From: Pseudomonadota bacterium
GTDB taxonomy: Bacteria > Pseudomonadota > Alphaproteobacteria > Rhizobiales > Pleomorphomonadaceae
DNA: 64,000 nt
Assembly (NCBI GenBank): GCA_023436885.1
Contig: JAEZHI010000034.1
Location: 124,001 to 188,000 of the forward strand
Direction: 5' to 3'
Shown here: piece after piece, positions 46,330-54,189 of the stretch
How positions within the stretch are numbered: the first letter of the stretch is position 1
Layout of the letters: each line of letters starts with the position of its first letter
Position numbers and translations under genes: made by a program
The notes under the pieces: model-generated
The model's input: the letters and a program-made list of their open reading frames with translations, nothing else
Databases searched by the model: none
Told to the model about the DNA's origin: nothing

Positions 46330-46450
46330 AAAGACGTGAAAAGACCCTGAGCGCAGAGGGGCGCTCAGGGCCAAGTTGCGCGTCTCGGGAGGAGTTGAGA
46401 CGTTCGATGCATCCGGTGTCAGGAAAGGGGAGGAAGCATTCCAACCGACA
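46330..46450 (-). ncRNA. Candidate trans-acting sRNA with anti-SD loop (alpha-r14/CcsR-like)
   Basis: Read on the minus strand, three hairpins follow each other. H1 (46440-46406) is a weak ATGC/GCAT stem whose large loop contains TTCCTCCCC. H2 (46402-46381) has a CGTCTC/GAGACG stem with a ten-base loop, AACTCCTCCC. H3 (46370-46345) is a perfect 10-bp CCCTGAGCGC/GCGCTCAGGG stem followed by TCTTTT and later TTTTT. Small RNAs with exposed CUCCUCCC loops and a terminal intrinsic terminator (alpha-r14 in rhizobia, CcsR in Rhodobacter) bind ribosome sites of target mRNAs. No protein gene ends at H3, so it needs its own transcript. The 5' end is approximate. Confidence 0.55.
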
Positions 46451-46862
46451 TGCTCGATACACTTAACATTTGGCACTCAAATATTAAAAAATGGTTAACG
46501 CCTCAGAAAATCGCTTGTAAAGGCGTTCACCGTAATGGGCCTCTTCTATGTTTATTATCTTTTCCGAAATGCCCATGTCAGATTTCACAGTGGACCCGCA
46601 TTCATCTGAACAGGAACAAGCACATAGACTTCAACGTGCGGCAAGTTGCCCGTCATCACACAGAACATGACGCTTGGAATACGAACGGCGACGTATATCG
46701 GCGACTGCGGTCAGGACCGAAAGTTTTTCTGCGATAACAACCTGCAATCGTGAGCGTACTCACCGGGGAGACGCGAGTGCTCGGAACGGAACGAGGGTCC
46801 CGTGGAAGCCCGTACCGCCCCGGCAAGCAGGCAGAACCGACCGGCACCCGCCCCAAAACAGC

Positions 46863-46887
46863 GAAGCCGGGTCAATGACCCGGCTTC
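46863..46887 (-). terminator. Rho-independent terminator after ldtR
   Basis: GAAGCCGGGTC (46863-46873) is the exact reverse complement of GACCCGGCTTC (46877-46887), with a three-base loop. GCTGTTTT follows on the minus strand. It lies 29 bases past the ldtR stop. Confidence 0.85.
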
Positions 46888-46915
46888 CACTTGGACAGAA
46901 TGCTTTGGCAGTCGA

Positions 46916-47431
46916 TCAAAGCCGATAGAGGATCTGATCCGTCCAGAAGCGCTCGAGCCGCTGTAGCGACTTGTTGAGAACCTTGAAGTCGTCGCGGTTG
47001 ATACCGCCGACCGTCTCGATCGAGATGATGTGACGATTGTAGAGCTTGCCAACGATATCGGCGATCGCCTGCCCCTTGTCGGTCAGCTTGACGCGCACCG
47101 AGCGACGGTCCATGCGCGAACGTTGGTGATGGATGTATCCCATCTCAACCAGCTTCTTGAGATTGTAGGAGACATTCGAGCCCAGATAATATCCGCGTGT
47201 CCGAAGCTCGCCGGCAGTCAGCTCACTGTCGCCGATGTTGAACAGCAGAAGCGCCTGGACGGCATTTACGTCGGTTCGTCCAGAACGATCGAACTCATCC
47301 TTGATCACGTCGAGCAAACGGCGATGCAGACGCTCAACAAGACGAAGTGCCTCGAGATACAGCGGCTGCAGGCCCTGCTCTTCCTCGGGCTCGGCGGCAT
47401 AAAGATCATAGGCGCGCTTAGCGTTGGCCAT
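46916..47431 (-). CDS. ldtR: MarR-family regulator LdtR
   Basis: The 171-residue regulator has a MarR winged helix (TDVNAVQALLLFNIGDSELTAGELRTRGYYLGSNVSYNLKKLVEMGYIHHQRSRMDRRSVRVKLT) between helical dimerisation ends. The sequence matches LdtR of Liberibacter and rhizobia, which controls L,D-transpeptidase and osmotic-stress genes and is inhibited by small ligands. ATG 47431 is chosen because GAGAGG lies upstream at normal distance. It sits upstream of ldtP on the same strand, with its own terminator and a candidate sRNA gene between. Confidence 0.87.
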   Translation of the reverse strand: MANAKRAYDLYAAEPEEEQGLQPLYLEALRLVERLHRRLLDVIKDEFDRSGRTDVNAVQALLLFNIGDSELTAGELRTRGYYLGSNVSYNLKKLVEMGYIHHQRSRMDRRSVRVKLTDKGQAIADIVGKLYNRHIISIETVGGINRDDFKVLNKSLQRLERFWTDQILYRL

Positions 47432-47733
47432 GGTGAAAAGCCTCTCTGTCGTACTTTTTGGATGCGGCTCTTTGTCCGCCTTGATCACGACAGTAGCCGA
47501 GAGCTTTGAAAATCGGCTTAAAGGGCAAGCTGAATATTAGTTTAACGCGATTCCAAACCCACTTGAGTCTTCGCTTTGGTAAAGCGGCGCTTTACGATCT
47601 CAAAAATCCAGCAAACGCAGCAATTTCAGCGAGAAACTGCAAAATTCGACCTAGTTTTCATCAACCTGACTCTGGCCCAAGAGGCCGGTTGAGACGAATT
47701 GCCAAATTTTACGCAATAACTCTTTATTGACCC

Positions 47734-48168
47734 TCACAAACGATCGCGCGTTCGTTCGTAATAAGCCGAGAGCACCGCATATAGAGCCACAGTCCCGATA
47801 TGAAAGATCATCAAGGGGTAGTTGCGGCCGAATTGAGGATTGTAGGCGCTATAGAGAGCCGTCTCTGTCAGCGCGCTGATCATCCACACCACCGTACCCC
47901 AGGAAGCCAGGAGCCAAAGCCCCACGGCGGCCACAAGATCGGCTACCGCGAAGAACAAAGTGGCAACGATGACAGGCGATGACAGCGTCAGAAAATTGCC
48001 GTTTGCAACACCGAATCCGAGAATGGTCGCCCAGCGCAACAGCCCGGCGATCAGGAAGATGGCAGAAAGAAACCGAACATAGATGACCAGCGTCAGCCGC
48101 GCGTCGAACCGCGTCCGAAGGTCCGCTTCAAGTCCCTCGGATCGCTGAGGATCGCTGTTGCCGTTCAT
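47734..48168 (-). CDS. DUF6163-like membrane protein
   Basis: The 144-residue protein has a polar N-terminus and about four membrane helices (VIYVRFLSAIFLIAGLLRWATIL, IVATLFFAVADLVAAVGLWLLA, VVWMISALTETALYSAY, MIFHIGTVALYAVLSAYY). From memory this is DUF6163, a Hyphomicrobiales family that lies between ldtR and hemB in many genomes. Its function is unknown. The 302-base gap to ldtR is AT-rich and holds no further gene. It is divergent from hemB. Confidence 0.7.
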   Translation of the reverse strand: MNGNSDPQRSEGLEADLRTRFDARLTLVIYVRFLSAIFLIAGLLRWATILGFGVANGNFLTLSSPVIVATLFFAVADLVAAVGLWLLASWGTVVWMISALTETALYSAYNPQFGRNYPLMIFHIGTVALYAVLSAYYERTRDRL

Positions 48169-48304
48169 CCGCCATTCCCTTTCGCTCTATCCGACTGCTT
48201 CATTTTTCAGCGGTGAAGTATCGATCAAATCATGACCCGCGTATAGAGGAACGGACCAAGCCGTGCTAAAGCGGCAGCGCTTTATGCAGCCAGGACCTCC
48301 CACC

Positions 48305-49339
48305 ATGACCGCCAATCCTCCGTTCTCCAAAGGCACAACCGCGCCCGACATGCGCGCCATACTCAACGGCCGCCGCATGCGCCGCCTGCGCCAGACTGAC
48401 TGGTCGAGGCGACTGGTGCGTGAGAACCGTCTTTCGGTCGACGATCTCATTTGGCCGATCTTCGTGATTGATGGTGTCGGTGTCCGAACGCCCATCACGT
48501 CCATGCCCGGTGTCGAGCGCCTCTCGGTCGATGAAGCGGTGCGCGATGCCGCCGAAGCAGCGGCTCTTGGCATTCCGGCTATTGCTCTGTTTCCCTATAC
48601 CGATCCGGGAAGACGCGACGAAGACGGCAGCGAGGCGCTGTCGCCGGACAACCTGATCTGCCGGGCGCTACGAGCGATCAAGACCGCCGTTCCCCATATC
48701 GGCCTGATGACCGATGTGGCGCTCGATCCCTACACCAGTCACGGTCACGATGGTCTTCTCGAGGGCGACGTCATCCTCAACGACGAAACCGTGGCGGTAC
48801 TCTGCGAACAGGCTCTCAACCAGGCACGCGCCGGCGCCGATATCATCGGCCCCTCCGACATGATGGACGGCAGGGTTGGCGCCATTCGCCTGGCTCTCGA
48901 TGAGGCTGGCTTCGAGCATGTTCAGATCATGGCTTATTCGGCCAAATATGCGTCCGCTTTCTACGGTCCGTTCCGAGATGCCATCGGCACCAATAAGACC
49001 CTTCGCGGCGACAAGCGCACATATCAGATGGATCCCAGCAACTCGGACGAGGCCATTCAGGAAGCAGGCCTCGACCTGGCCGAAGGCGCGGACATGATCA
49101 TGGTCAAGCCGGGAATGCCTTATCTCGACATCCTGCGCCGTCTCAAGGACGAGTTCCAGGTTCCGACCTTTGCCTATCAGGTCAGTGGCGAATACGCGAT
49201 GATCATGGCCGCCACTCGCAATGGCTGGCTAGACGGGGAGCGTGCGATGATGGAAAGCCTGCTCGCGTTCAAGCGCGCCGGTGCCGATGGCATCCTCACC
49301 TATTTCGCCCGCGACGTCGCACGCAAGCTGAAGGGCTGA
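48305..49339 (+). CDS. hemB: Delta-aminolevulinic acid dehydratase (porphobilinogen synthase)
   Basis: The 344-residue enzyme condenses two 5-aminolevulinate molecules to porphobilinogen, the second dedicated step of haem synthesis. The two active-site lysines are in AYSAKYASAFYGPFRDA and DMIMVKPGMPYLDI. Other family stretches are NLICRALRAIKTAVPHIGLMTDVALDPYTSHGHDG and YQVSGEYAMI. The zinc-site cysteines of animal enzymes are replaced by Asp-type residues, as in other alphaproteobacteria. ATG 48305 gives the family N-terminus; the longer frame starts at 48263. The small membrane protein at 49341 is probably cotranscribed. Confidence 0.95.
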   Translation: MTANPPFSKGTTAPDMRAILNGRRMRRLRQTDWSRRLVRENRLSVDDLIWPIFVIDGVGVRTPITSMPGVERLSVDEAVRDAAEAAALGIPAIALFPYTDPGRRDEDGSEALSPDNLICRALRAIKTAVPHIGLMTDVALDPYTSHGHDGLLEGDVILNDETVAVLCEQALNQARAGADIIGPSDMMDGRVGAIRLALDEAGFEHVQIMAYSAKYASAFYGPFRDAIGTNKTLRGDKRTYQMDPSNSDEAIQEAGLDLAEGADMIMVKPGMPYLDILRRLKDEFQVPTFAYQVSGEYAMIMAATRNGWLDGERAMMESLLAFKRAGADGILTYFARDVARKLKG

Positions 49340-49340
49340 C

Positions 49341-49877
49341 GTGCGGCCGGCTCGCTTTCTCACTATCGCAACCGCCGCGGCTATCGCCGCGGTTTTCGTG
49401 GTTGAGGGATGGTGGCTGGCGGAAGGCTACAGCGACGCCCGTTCCTGCCTCAATGCGCTCCCCGCTCTGGAGGAAACCGGCGACTTGGAGGTCACCGGTC
49501 TCACCCGTTCGGCCAGTCTTCCCGGCGTCTTCGAGCTGACCTACAGCGTAAAGGGTCCGTTGAGCGGCTGGCCCGGTACCATGCGGTGTGCCTTTGGCGA
49601 TGGACCGGATGGCCGGAGACATTTGGTCGGGGTCGAGTTCAATGACGAGCCAATCGGAGAAGCGCGCCTCTATTTCCTCGAGCGGTTTTGGCTCAACGAC
49701 CCGGCAGCCCTTCAAAGCGGCAAAGCCCGTCTCAACAATGAAATCCCGCCATTCGCCTTCTTGAGTGCAGTCATCGGACGCCCGAATCCCGCACTGATCG
49801 GAGCCGTCGTCTGCGCCATTCTCGCCGCGGCCAGCCTCGCTGCCGGCCGCTTCGCCGGACGCGCGCGCAGGAATTGA
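49341..49877 (+). CDS. Hypothetical membrane protein downstream of hemB
   Basis: The 178-residue product starts at GTG 49341, one base after the hemB stop, so translation is likely coupled. It has an N-terminal membrane helix or signal anchor (FLTIATAAAIAAVFVVEGWWLAEGY), a soluble middle domain with two cysteines, and a C-terminal helix (PALIGAVVCAILAAASLAAGRF). I do not recognise a family. The middle would be periplasmic. A role in haem synthesis is possible only by position. Confidence 0.65.
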   Translation: MRPARFLTIATAAAIAAVFVVEGWWLAEGYSDARSCLNALPALEETGDLEVTGLTRSASLPGVFELTYSVKGPLSGWPGTMRCAFGDGPDGRRHLVGVEFNDEPIGEARLYFLERFWLNDPAALQSGKARLNNEIPPFAFLSAVIGRPNPALIGAVVCAILAAASLAAGRFAGRARRN

Positions 49878-50055
49878 TGCTGCCCTTGTGTCGCCGCCGC
49901 CCGAAGGATTAGGGTGGCGACCCGTTCTTGACCTGAGCCTCCGGCGGACTTGGACTCTTTCCGAGCCTCCGACGCTTGGGCACCCTGCGACAACTTGCCT
50001 AACTCGGCGCTTCGGCAGGCTGAAGAGCGATCAGGACGCGATGAGGGAGAGAAAG
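49878..50055 (+). promoter_or_regulatory. metY leader region with hairpin and direct repeats
   Basis: GTCGCCGCC and GGTGGCGAC (about 49893-49924) form a nine-base stem with one G-T pair soon after the upstream stop, possibly a terminator. Beyond it, GAGCCTCCGGCGGACTTGG (49935-49953) and the related GAGCCTCCGACGCTTGG (49963-49979) form an imperfect direct repeat with starts 28 bases apart. SAM riboswitches precede such genes in alphaproteobacteria, but I could not match SAM-I or SAM-II consensus cores. The Shine-Dalgarno GGAGA precedes ATG 50056. Confidence 0.35.
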
Positions 50056-51342
50056 ATGACCGAACAGACACCCGGATTTTCGACGCTGGCCATCCACGCA
50101 GGTGCGGCGCCGGATCCAACAACTGGCGCCCGCATCACCCCTATTTATCAAACCGCGTCCTACGTTTTTGAAGACGTCGACCAAGCGGCAAAGTTGTTCG
50201 GCCTCGAGGCTTTCGGCAACATCTACGGTCGTCTGACCAACCCGACCCAGGCCGTGCTGGAAGAGCGTGTGGCGGCGCTCGAAGGGGGCGTGGCCGCCCT
50301 CGCCGTGGCATCCGGCCACGCCGCGCAGCTTCTTGTCTTCCACACGTTGCTTCAACCGGGTGACGAGTTCATCGCCTCAAGAAAGCTTTACGGTGGCTCG
50401 ATCAACCAATTCGCCAACGCCTTCAAGAACTTTGGTTGGAACGTCGTCTGGGCAGATCCAGCGGATCCCTCCTCTTTCGAAAAGGCGGTGACGCCGCGCA
50501 CCAAGGCGATCTTCATCGAGTCGATCGCCAACCCGGGTGGTATCATCACCGATATCGCTGCCGTGGCCCACGTGGCAAAGCGGGCTGGCGTCCCCCTGAT
50601 CGTCGATAATACACTGGCAACGCCGTACCTCTGCCGCCCGATCGAACATGGAGCAGACATCGTCGTTCACTCGCTCACCAAGTTCCTGGCGGGTCACGGC
50701 AACTCGCTCGGCGGCATCATCGTCGATGCCGGCAACTTCGATTGGTCGCGCGAAAACCGCTATCCGATGCTGTGCGAGCCGAGACCGGAATATAACGGTC
50801 TGGTTTTTCATAAGAACTTCGGCAACTTCGCCTTCGCCGTCGCCTGCCGGGCACTCGGCCTGCGCGACCTCGGCCCCTGCATTTCGCCATTCAATGCCTT
50901 CCAGATCCTGACTGGCATCGAGACACTGCCGCTCCGCATGCAGCGTCACACGGACAACGCCAAGGCGGTCGCAGAATACCTCTCCGAGCATCCCAAGGTC
51001 GCCTGGGTGTCCTACGCGGGGCTGCCGGGTGACCGCTACCATGGTCTGCAACAGAAATACGCGCCGAAGGGCGCAGGCGCCGTCTTTACCTTCGGCCTCA
51101 AGGGTGGCTACGAAGCGGGCGTAACCTTGGTGAAGAGCGTTCAGCTGTTCTCCCACCTCGCCAATGTCGGTGACACCCGCTCGCTGGTCATCCATCCCGC
51201 ATCGACGACCCATAAGCAGCTCACCGACGCGCAGAAGGTGGCCGCCGGAGCCGGGCCTGACGTGGTTCGCCTATCGATCGGCATCGAGGATGTCGCCGAC
51301 ATTATCGCCGACCTCGACCAAGCGCTTGCAAGCATCGACTGA
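50056..51342 (+). CDS. metY: O-acetylhomoserine sulfhydrylase (MetY)
   Basis: The 428-residue PLP enzyme makes homocysteine from O-acetylhomoserine and sulfide. It shows the Cys/Met-metabolism family motifs PIYQTASYVFEDVDQAA, YGRLTNPTQAVLEERVAALEGG, VDNTLATPYLCRPIEHGADIVVHSLTKFLAGHG with the PLP Lys, and the C-terminal HPASTTHKQLTDAQ...VRLSIGIED. The long family length and the LFGLEAFGNIYGR segment favour MetY over MetB/MetZ. ATG 50056 has GGAGA five bases upstream; ATG 50041 is an alternative. Confidence 0.93.
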   Translation: MTEQTPGFSTLAIHAGAAPDPTTGARITPIYQTASYVFEDVDQAAKLFGLEAFGNIYGRLTNPTQAVLEERVAALEGGVAALAVASGHAAQLLVFHTLLQPGDEFIASRKLYGGSINQFANAFKNFGWNVVWADPADPSSFEKAVTPRTKAIFIESIANPGGIITDIAAVAHVAKRAGVPLIVDNTLATPYLCRPIEHGADIVVHSLTKFLAGHGNSLGGIIVDAGNFDWSRENRYPMLCEPRPEYNGLVFHKNFGNFAFAVACRALGLRDLGPCISPFNAFQILTGIETLPLRMQRHTDNAKAVAEYLSEHPKVAWVSYAGLPGDRYHGLQQKYAPKGAGAVFTFGLKGGYEAGVTLVKSVQLFSHLANVGDTRSLVIHPASTTHKQLTDAQKVAAGAGPDVVRLSIGIEDVADIIADLDQALASID

Positions 51343-51463
51343 ACTTGGTCAAGCTGGGTGCCGCCCTCTCCGAAAAAGGCGCGGTCGAGTGAAATGGATC
51401 GGCATTTCCGGGTAACCGGGAATGCCGTGGGATGATCGCCCGAAGCCGATGACGGAGGCGCAC

Positions 51464-51679
51464 GTGTCATCAAGTCTCAGGAAACTGATTGGTACGCTGA
51501 TCCTGGTCATCACCATTCCGGTTTACGGGATGATTGCCATGGTGGTTGCCGTCGCCGTCCTACCCGGCGTGAGCTTCTGGTGGCAGCTCGTCTACTACGT
51601 CGTCGCGGGACTGCTTTGGGTGCTGCCTGCTGGACTTCTCATCAGCTGGATGGCCAAGCCCGACGCGGCGCGAGCGTGA
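51464..51679 (+). CDS. DUF2842 small membrane protein
   Basis: The 71-residue protein has two membrane helices (LIGTLILVITIPVYGMIAMVVAVAVLP and WWQLVYYVVAGLLWVLPAGLLISWM), matching DUF2842, a small alphaproteobacterial family without known function. I chose the GTG at 51464 because GGAGG lies five bases upstream; ATG 51449 has no ribosome site. A GGAGC/GCTCC hairpin about 30 bases after the stop may end the transcript. The next 268 bases hold no gene I can support. Confidence 0.8.
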   Translation: MSSSLRKLIGTLILVITIPVYGMIAMVVAVAVLPGVSFWWQLVYYVVAGLLWVLPAGLLISWMAKPDAARA

Positions 51680-51947
51680 GTCCGCGCCTGCGGATCACCA
51701 TACTGAGGGAGCTCGCTTTGCTCCTAATAGTTCAAACGCGACCGTCTGATTTGCAGCTGTGAACCAAACCGTTGGATGAGTAGCCGGTAAGGTACTCACT
51801 TAGAGACCGTCCGATAATCCGGGAGGCACTCTTCGGCTCGGTGATTTTAGCGAGTACTCCAGACATCTTCGTGTCCACTCGTGCGGCGCATCGCTAGCGG
51901 GCTTTTTCCAAATGCCCTTTTGCCTAGTAAACCGAGAAGCCGAGCTT

Positions 51948-53321
51948 TCAAGCGGCGATCTCACTGGACGGTGCCGCAACCCGCACGATCCCCGTCACGC
52001 CACGACGACCGAGGGCGGCGAGCAGCGTGTCAACCGCACCGGCATCAGCTTCCCCGGTCAGCATGAGCTGTCCCGCAAGCTTGGCAAACAGCGTAAAAGC
52101 CGGGTCAGCACGCAGCCGACCGAGATCGATCAGCACGAGATCGTAAGTCTGCTCCAGCGTTTCCAGGAGCATCGAGGCTGCCTCGACATCGTCGGCAAGC
52201 GCGACCAGGGGACGACGACCAGCACTGATCTCGTGGGCGCGAGACGATGCATTGCGCTGAATGACGTCGGCAAACTCAGCTTGACCGGCCAAAAGCTCGG
52301 CGAGCCCCGGCCTGTCCTCGACACGCCGACTCGCGTCAATGACGACGATACGGGCTCCGTTGAACCCACCTTCACGCGCCAGTTCGTCGACCAGACGGCG
52401 GTTCTCATCGCCCTCGCCAAAGCAAGCCACCGCGACGCGCCGGCGACCGGCCAAGTCGACACCCGGGATACTCGGTGGTGTGGGAAGCGGGATAGACGAC
52501 AGGCGAGTGGTCTCGTGGTGGGTAACAACTTTGTGGTCGATCTCGTCAAGCTCCAGCGACTCGATCTGCCCCACGACAAGTGGCGCTTCTTCGGGAAGAT
52601 CGATCTGGTCGCGGCGGCGCCAGTAGCCAATCACGGTTGCAATGCCACCGAGCAGCAGGGTCAATGTGCCTGCGAAGAATCCGCCCATGGAAGGAGAGAG
52701 AAGCTTGGGTACATCTACCAAGGCGGCGTCTGACACGAGTCTTGCACCAACACCGCCATCGGTTCCCTGCAAGGACAGATAGTCTGCGACCACGCGATTG
52801 ACGAAGCGGACACCGAGGTCGGTGTTCTCGGCCGTAAAGCGGACATCGATCGCGCGGCCGCGTCCGGAGGGCGTGGCGTAAAACCGAGCGGATAAAGCAT
52901 CCGTCAGACGCTCTTCCGGAGAGACCTGCTTGCTTGCCCCGCCCATTCCAAGCGCCGTGAGAATACGCGCCTGAAGAGACGGCGATGAAAACGCGCGAGC
53001 GTCGACTACACCGAGTTCGGTTGCCGCGCGGCGCAAGTTATCGCGAGAGGAAATAAGCTTGGATTGAGCATCGAGGAAAGCGGCGTCGATGATAGTCTCT
53101 GCCGATCCCTTCCGGTCGATGGCGACGCTGGCGCGTATTTCGATCTCGGAAGACAGCGTCGTCAGCAAGCCATGAGTCGCCGCGGCAACTGAGGCCGCGA
53201 GCAGAAGACAAACTGCAATGCGGCGCATAACAGGGCGGAAACCAGCCGTATGCGAGCCCTGCCCGATCTCTTCGACAGGGGCAGCACCAAACACGTTCAC
53301 GGGTTGAGTTTGCCTTTCCAT
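51948..53321 (-). CDS. Wzz-type polysaccharide co-polymerase with degenerate kinase domain
   Basis: The 457-residue protein has two membrane helices (IAVCLLLAASVAAATHGLL near 35 and FFAGTLTLLLGGIATVIGYW near 215) flanking a periplasmic Wzz domain with coiled coil. The cytoplasmic part (about 290-457) resembles BY-kinase/ExoP ATP-binding domains (RRVAVACFGEGDENRRLVDELAREGGFNGARIVVIDASRR, YDLVLIDLG). It lacks the Walker A GKT residues and a tyrosine cluster, so it is probably not a kinase. It should set chain length of the polysaccharide made by the divergent genes. The start is uncertain (53321 or 53363). Confidence 0.75.
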   Translation of the reverse strand: MERQTQPVNVFGAAPVEEIGQGSHTAGFRPVMRRIAVCLLLAASVAAATHGLLTTLSSEIEIRASVAIDRKGSAETIIDAAFLDAQSKLISSRDNLRRAATELGVVDARAFSSPSLQARILTALGMGGASKQVSPEERLTDALSARFYATPSGRGRAIDVRFTAENTDLGVRFVNRVVADYLSLQGTDGGVGARLVSDAALVDVPKLLSPSMGGFFAGTLTLLLGGIATVIGYWRRRDQIDLPEEAPLVVGQIESLELDEIDHKVVTHHETTRLSSIPLPTPPSIPGVDLAGRRRVAVACFGEGDENRRLVDELAREGGFNGARIVVIDASRRVEDRPGLAELLAGQAEFADVIQRNASSRAHEISAGRRPLVALADDVEAASMLLETLEQTYDLVLIDLGRLRADPAFTLFAKLAGQLMLTGEADAGAVDTLLAALGRRGVTGIVRVAAPSSEIAA

Positions 53322-53508
53322 GCGGAAAGCATGGTCGTGTATGGTAACCAGCCCGTTAAACATCTCAAGATTGTTACTTGGACTGCTAGCTTTCTTGCTC
53401 TGTAAAGGTTTTGTAAAGAACTGCTCCTCCGCATTTTTTCATTTCATTAACCACGTCGGTCTAGGATTAAGCTCGATATATTATCGATGATTTCGTGGGG
53501 ACTTACGC

Positions 53509-54075
53509 ATGCAGCGGCGCGCCTTTCTCGGTCTGGCTTTGCTCGGCCTCGGTGCCTGTACCAGCATGCCGCGCCCGCAAATTGCCGGCACGCCACCTGT
53601 TCCGGATGGCCTTGATGGTCCCTACCGCCTCGATAGTGGCGATAAGGTGCGCGTTACCGTCTTCGAACAGACCGCGCTGTCGGGAACCTTCTCTGTCGAT
53701 CAGGCCGGCTATATCTCGTACCCTCTCGTCGGCAGCATCGCTGCACGCGGGCTCACCACCCAGGAATTGGCCGGCGCGGTCACGCGCGGCCTGAAGAAGG
53801 GCTATCTCAATAATCCCGACGTAACGGTCGAAGTCGACACCTACCGCCCTTTCTTCATCATGGGCGAGGTGCGTAATCCCGGCCAATATACCTACGTCAA
53901 CGCCATGACGGTCGACACCGCCGTCGCCATCGCCGGCGGTTTTACATCGCGCGCCAACGAGCGCGCCATTGGCGTATCACGCCGTCTGAACGGCAAGATC
54001 TATGAGGGGACCCTGCCCCCCAGTGCCCTGGTTCGCCCCGGCGACGTCCTGAAGGTAGCGCAGCGGCTTTTCTAA
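53509..54075 (+). CDS. Polysaccharide export lipoprotein (Wza/ExoF-type)
   Basis: The 188-residue protein begins with a lipoprotein signal (RRAFLGLALLGLGACTSMPRP; Cys about residue 18 is the lipid site). A Poly_export domain (YRLDSGDKVRVTVFEQTALSGTFSVDQAGYISYPLVGSIAARGLTTQELAGAV) and an SLBB segment (PFFIMGEVRNPGQYTYVNAMTVDTAVAIAGG) follow. It is shorter than Wza and lacks the C-terminal outer-membrane helix, like many alphaproteobacterial members. It works with the divergent Wzz-like protein and the transferase at 54190. Confidence 0.88.
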   Translation: MQRRAFLGLALLGLGACTSMPRPQIAGTPPVPDGLDGPYRLDSGDKVRVTVFEQTALSGTFSVDQAGYISYPLVGSIAARGLTTQELAGAVTRGLKKGYLNNPDVTVEVDTYRPFFIMGEVRNPGQYTYVNAMTVDTAVAIAGGFTSRANERAIGVSRRLNGKIYEGTLPPSALVRPGDVLKVAQRLF

Positions 54076-54189
54076 TACTGCAGATTCCTCGACATTTAGG
54101 CGAACAGCCAGTCCGCAATTTTACTTCACCTCAGTACTTTTTCGGCATCATGACGCCAAAGATCGCTTTGATCATCGGGATGGATTGTA

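Larger units (their letters stand above)
46081..46915. other. Long ldtR-ldtP intergenic region
   Basis: This 835-base stretch has no convincing protein gene. From the ldtR end it contains the ldtR terminator (46863-46887), about 400 AT-richer bases, the candidate small RNA (46330-46450) and the ldtP promoter region (46081-46330). The ldtP promoter and an LdtR operator are expected in the last part, but I could not assign the sites by eye. The frame at 46450-46737 (plus strand) has no ribosome site or protein-like composition. Confidence 0.6.

Noticed and set aside
46450..46737. 95-codon plus-strand frame in the ldtR-ldtP gap
   Set aside because: No ribosome site and atypical composition; it also runs against the candidate sRNA promoter.
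47432..47733. AT-rich gap between ldtR and DUF6163 as a possible gene or sRNA
   Set aside because: No open frame with a ribosome site, no hairpin terminator, no anti-SD motif.
49878..50055. SAM-II riboswitch before metY
   Set aside because: The expected pseudoknot core could not be found by eye; kept only as a structured leader of unknown type.
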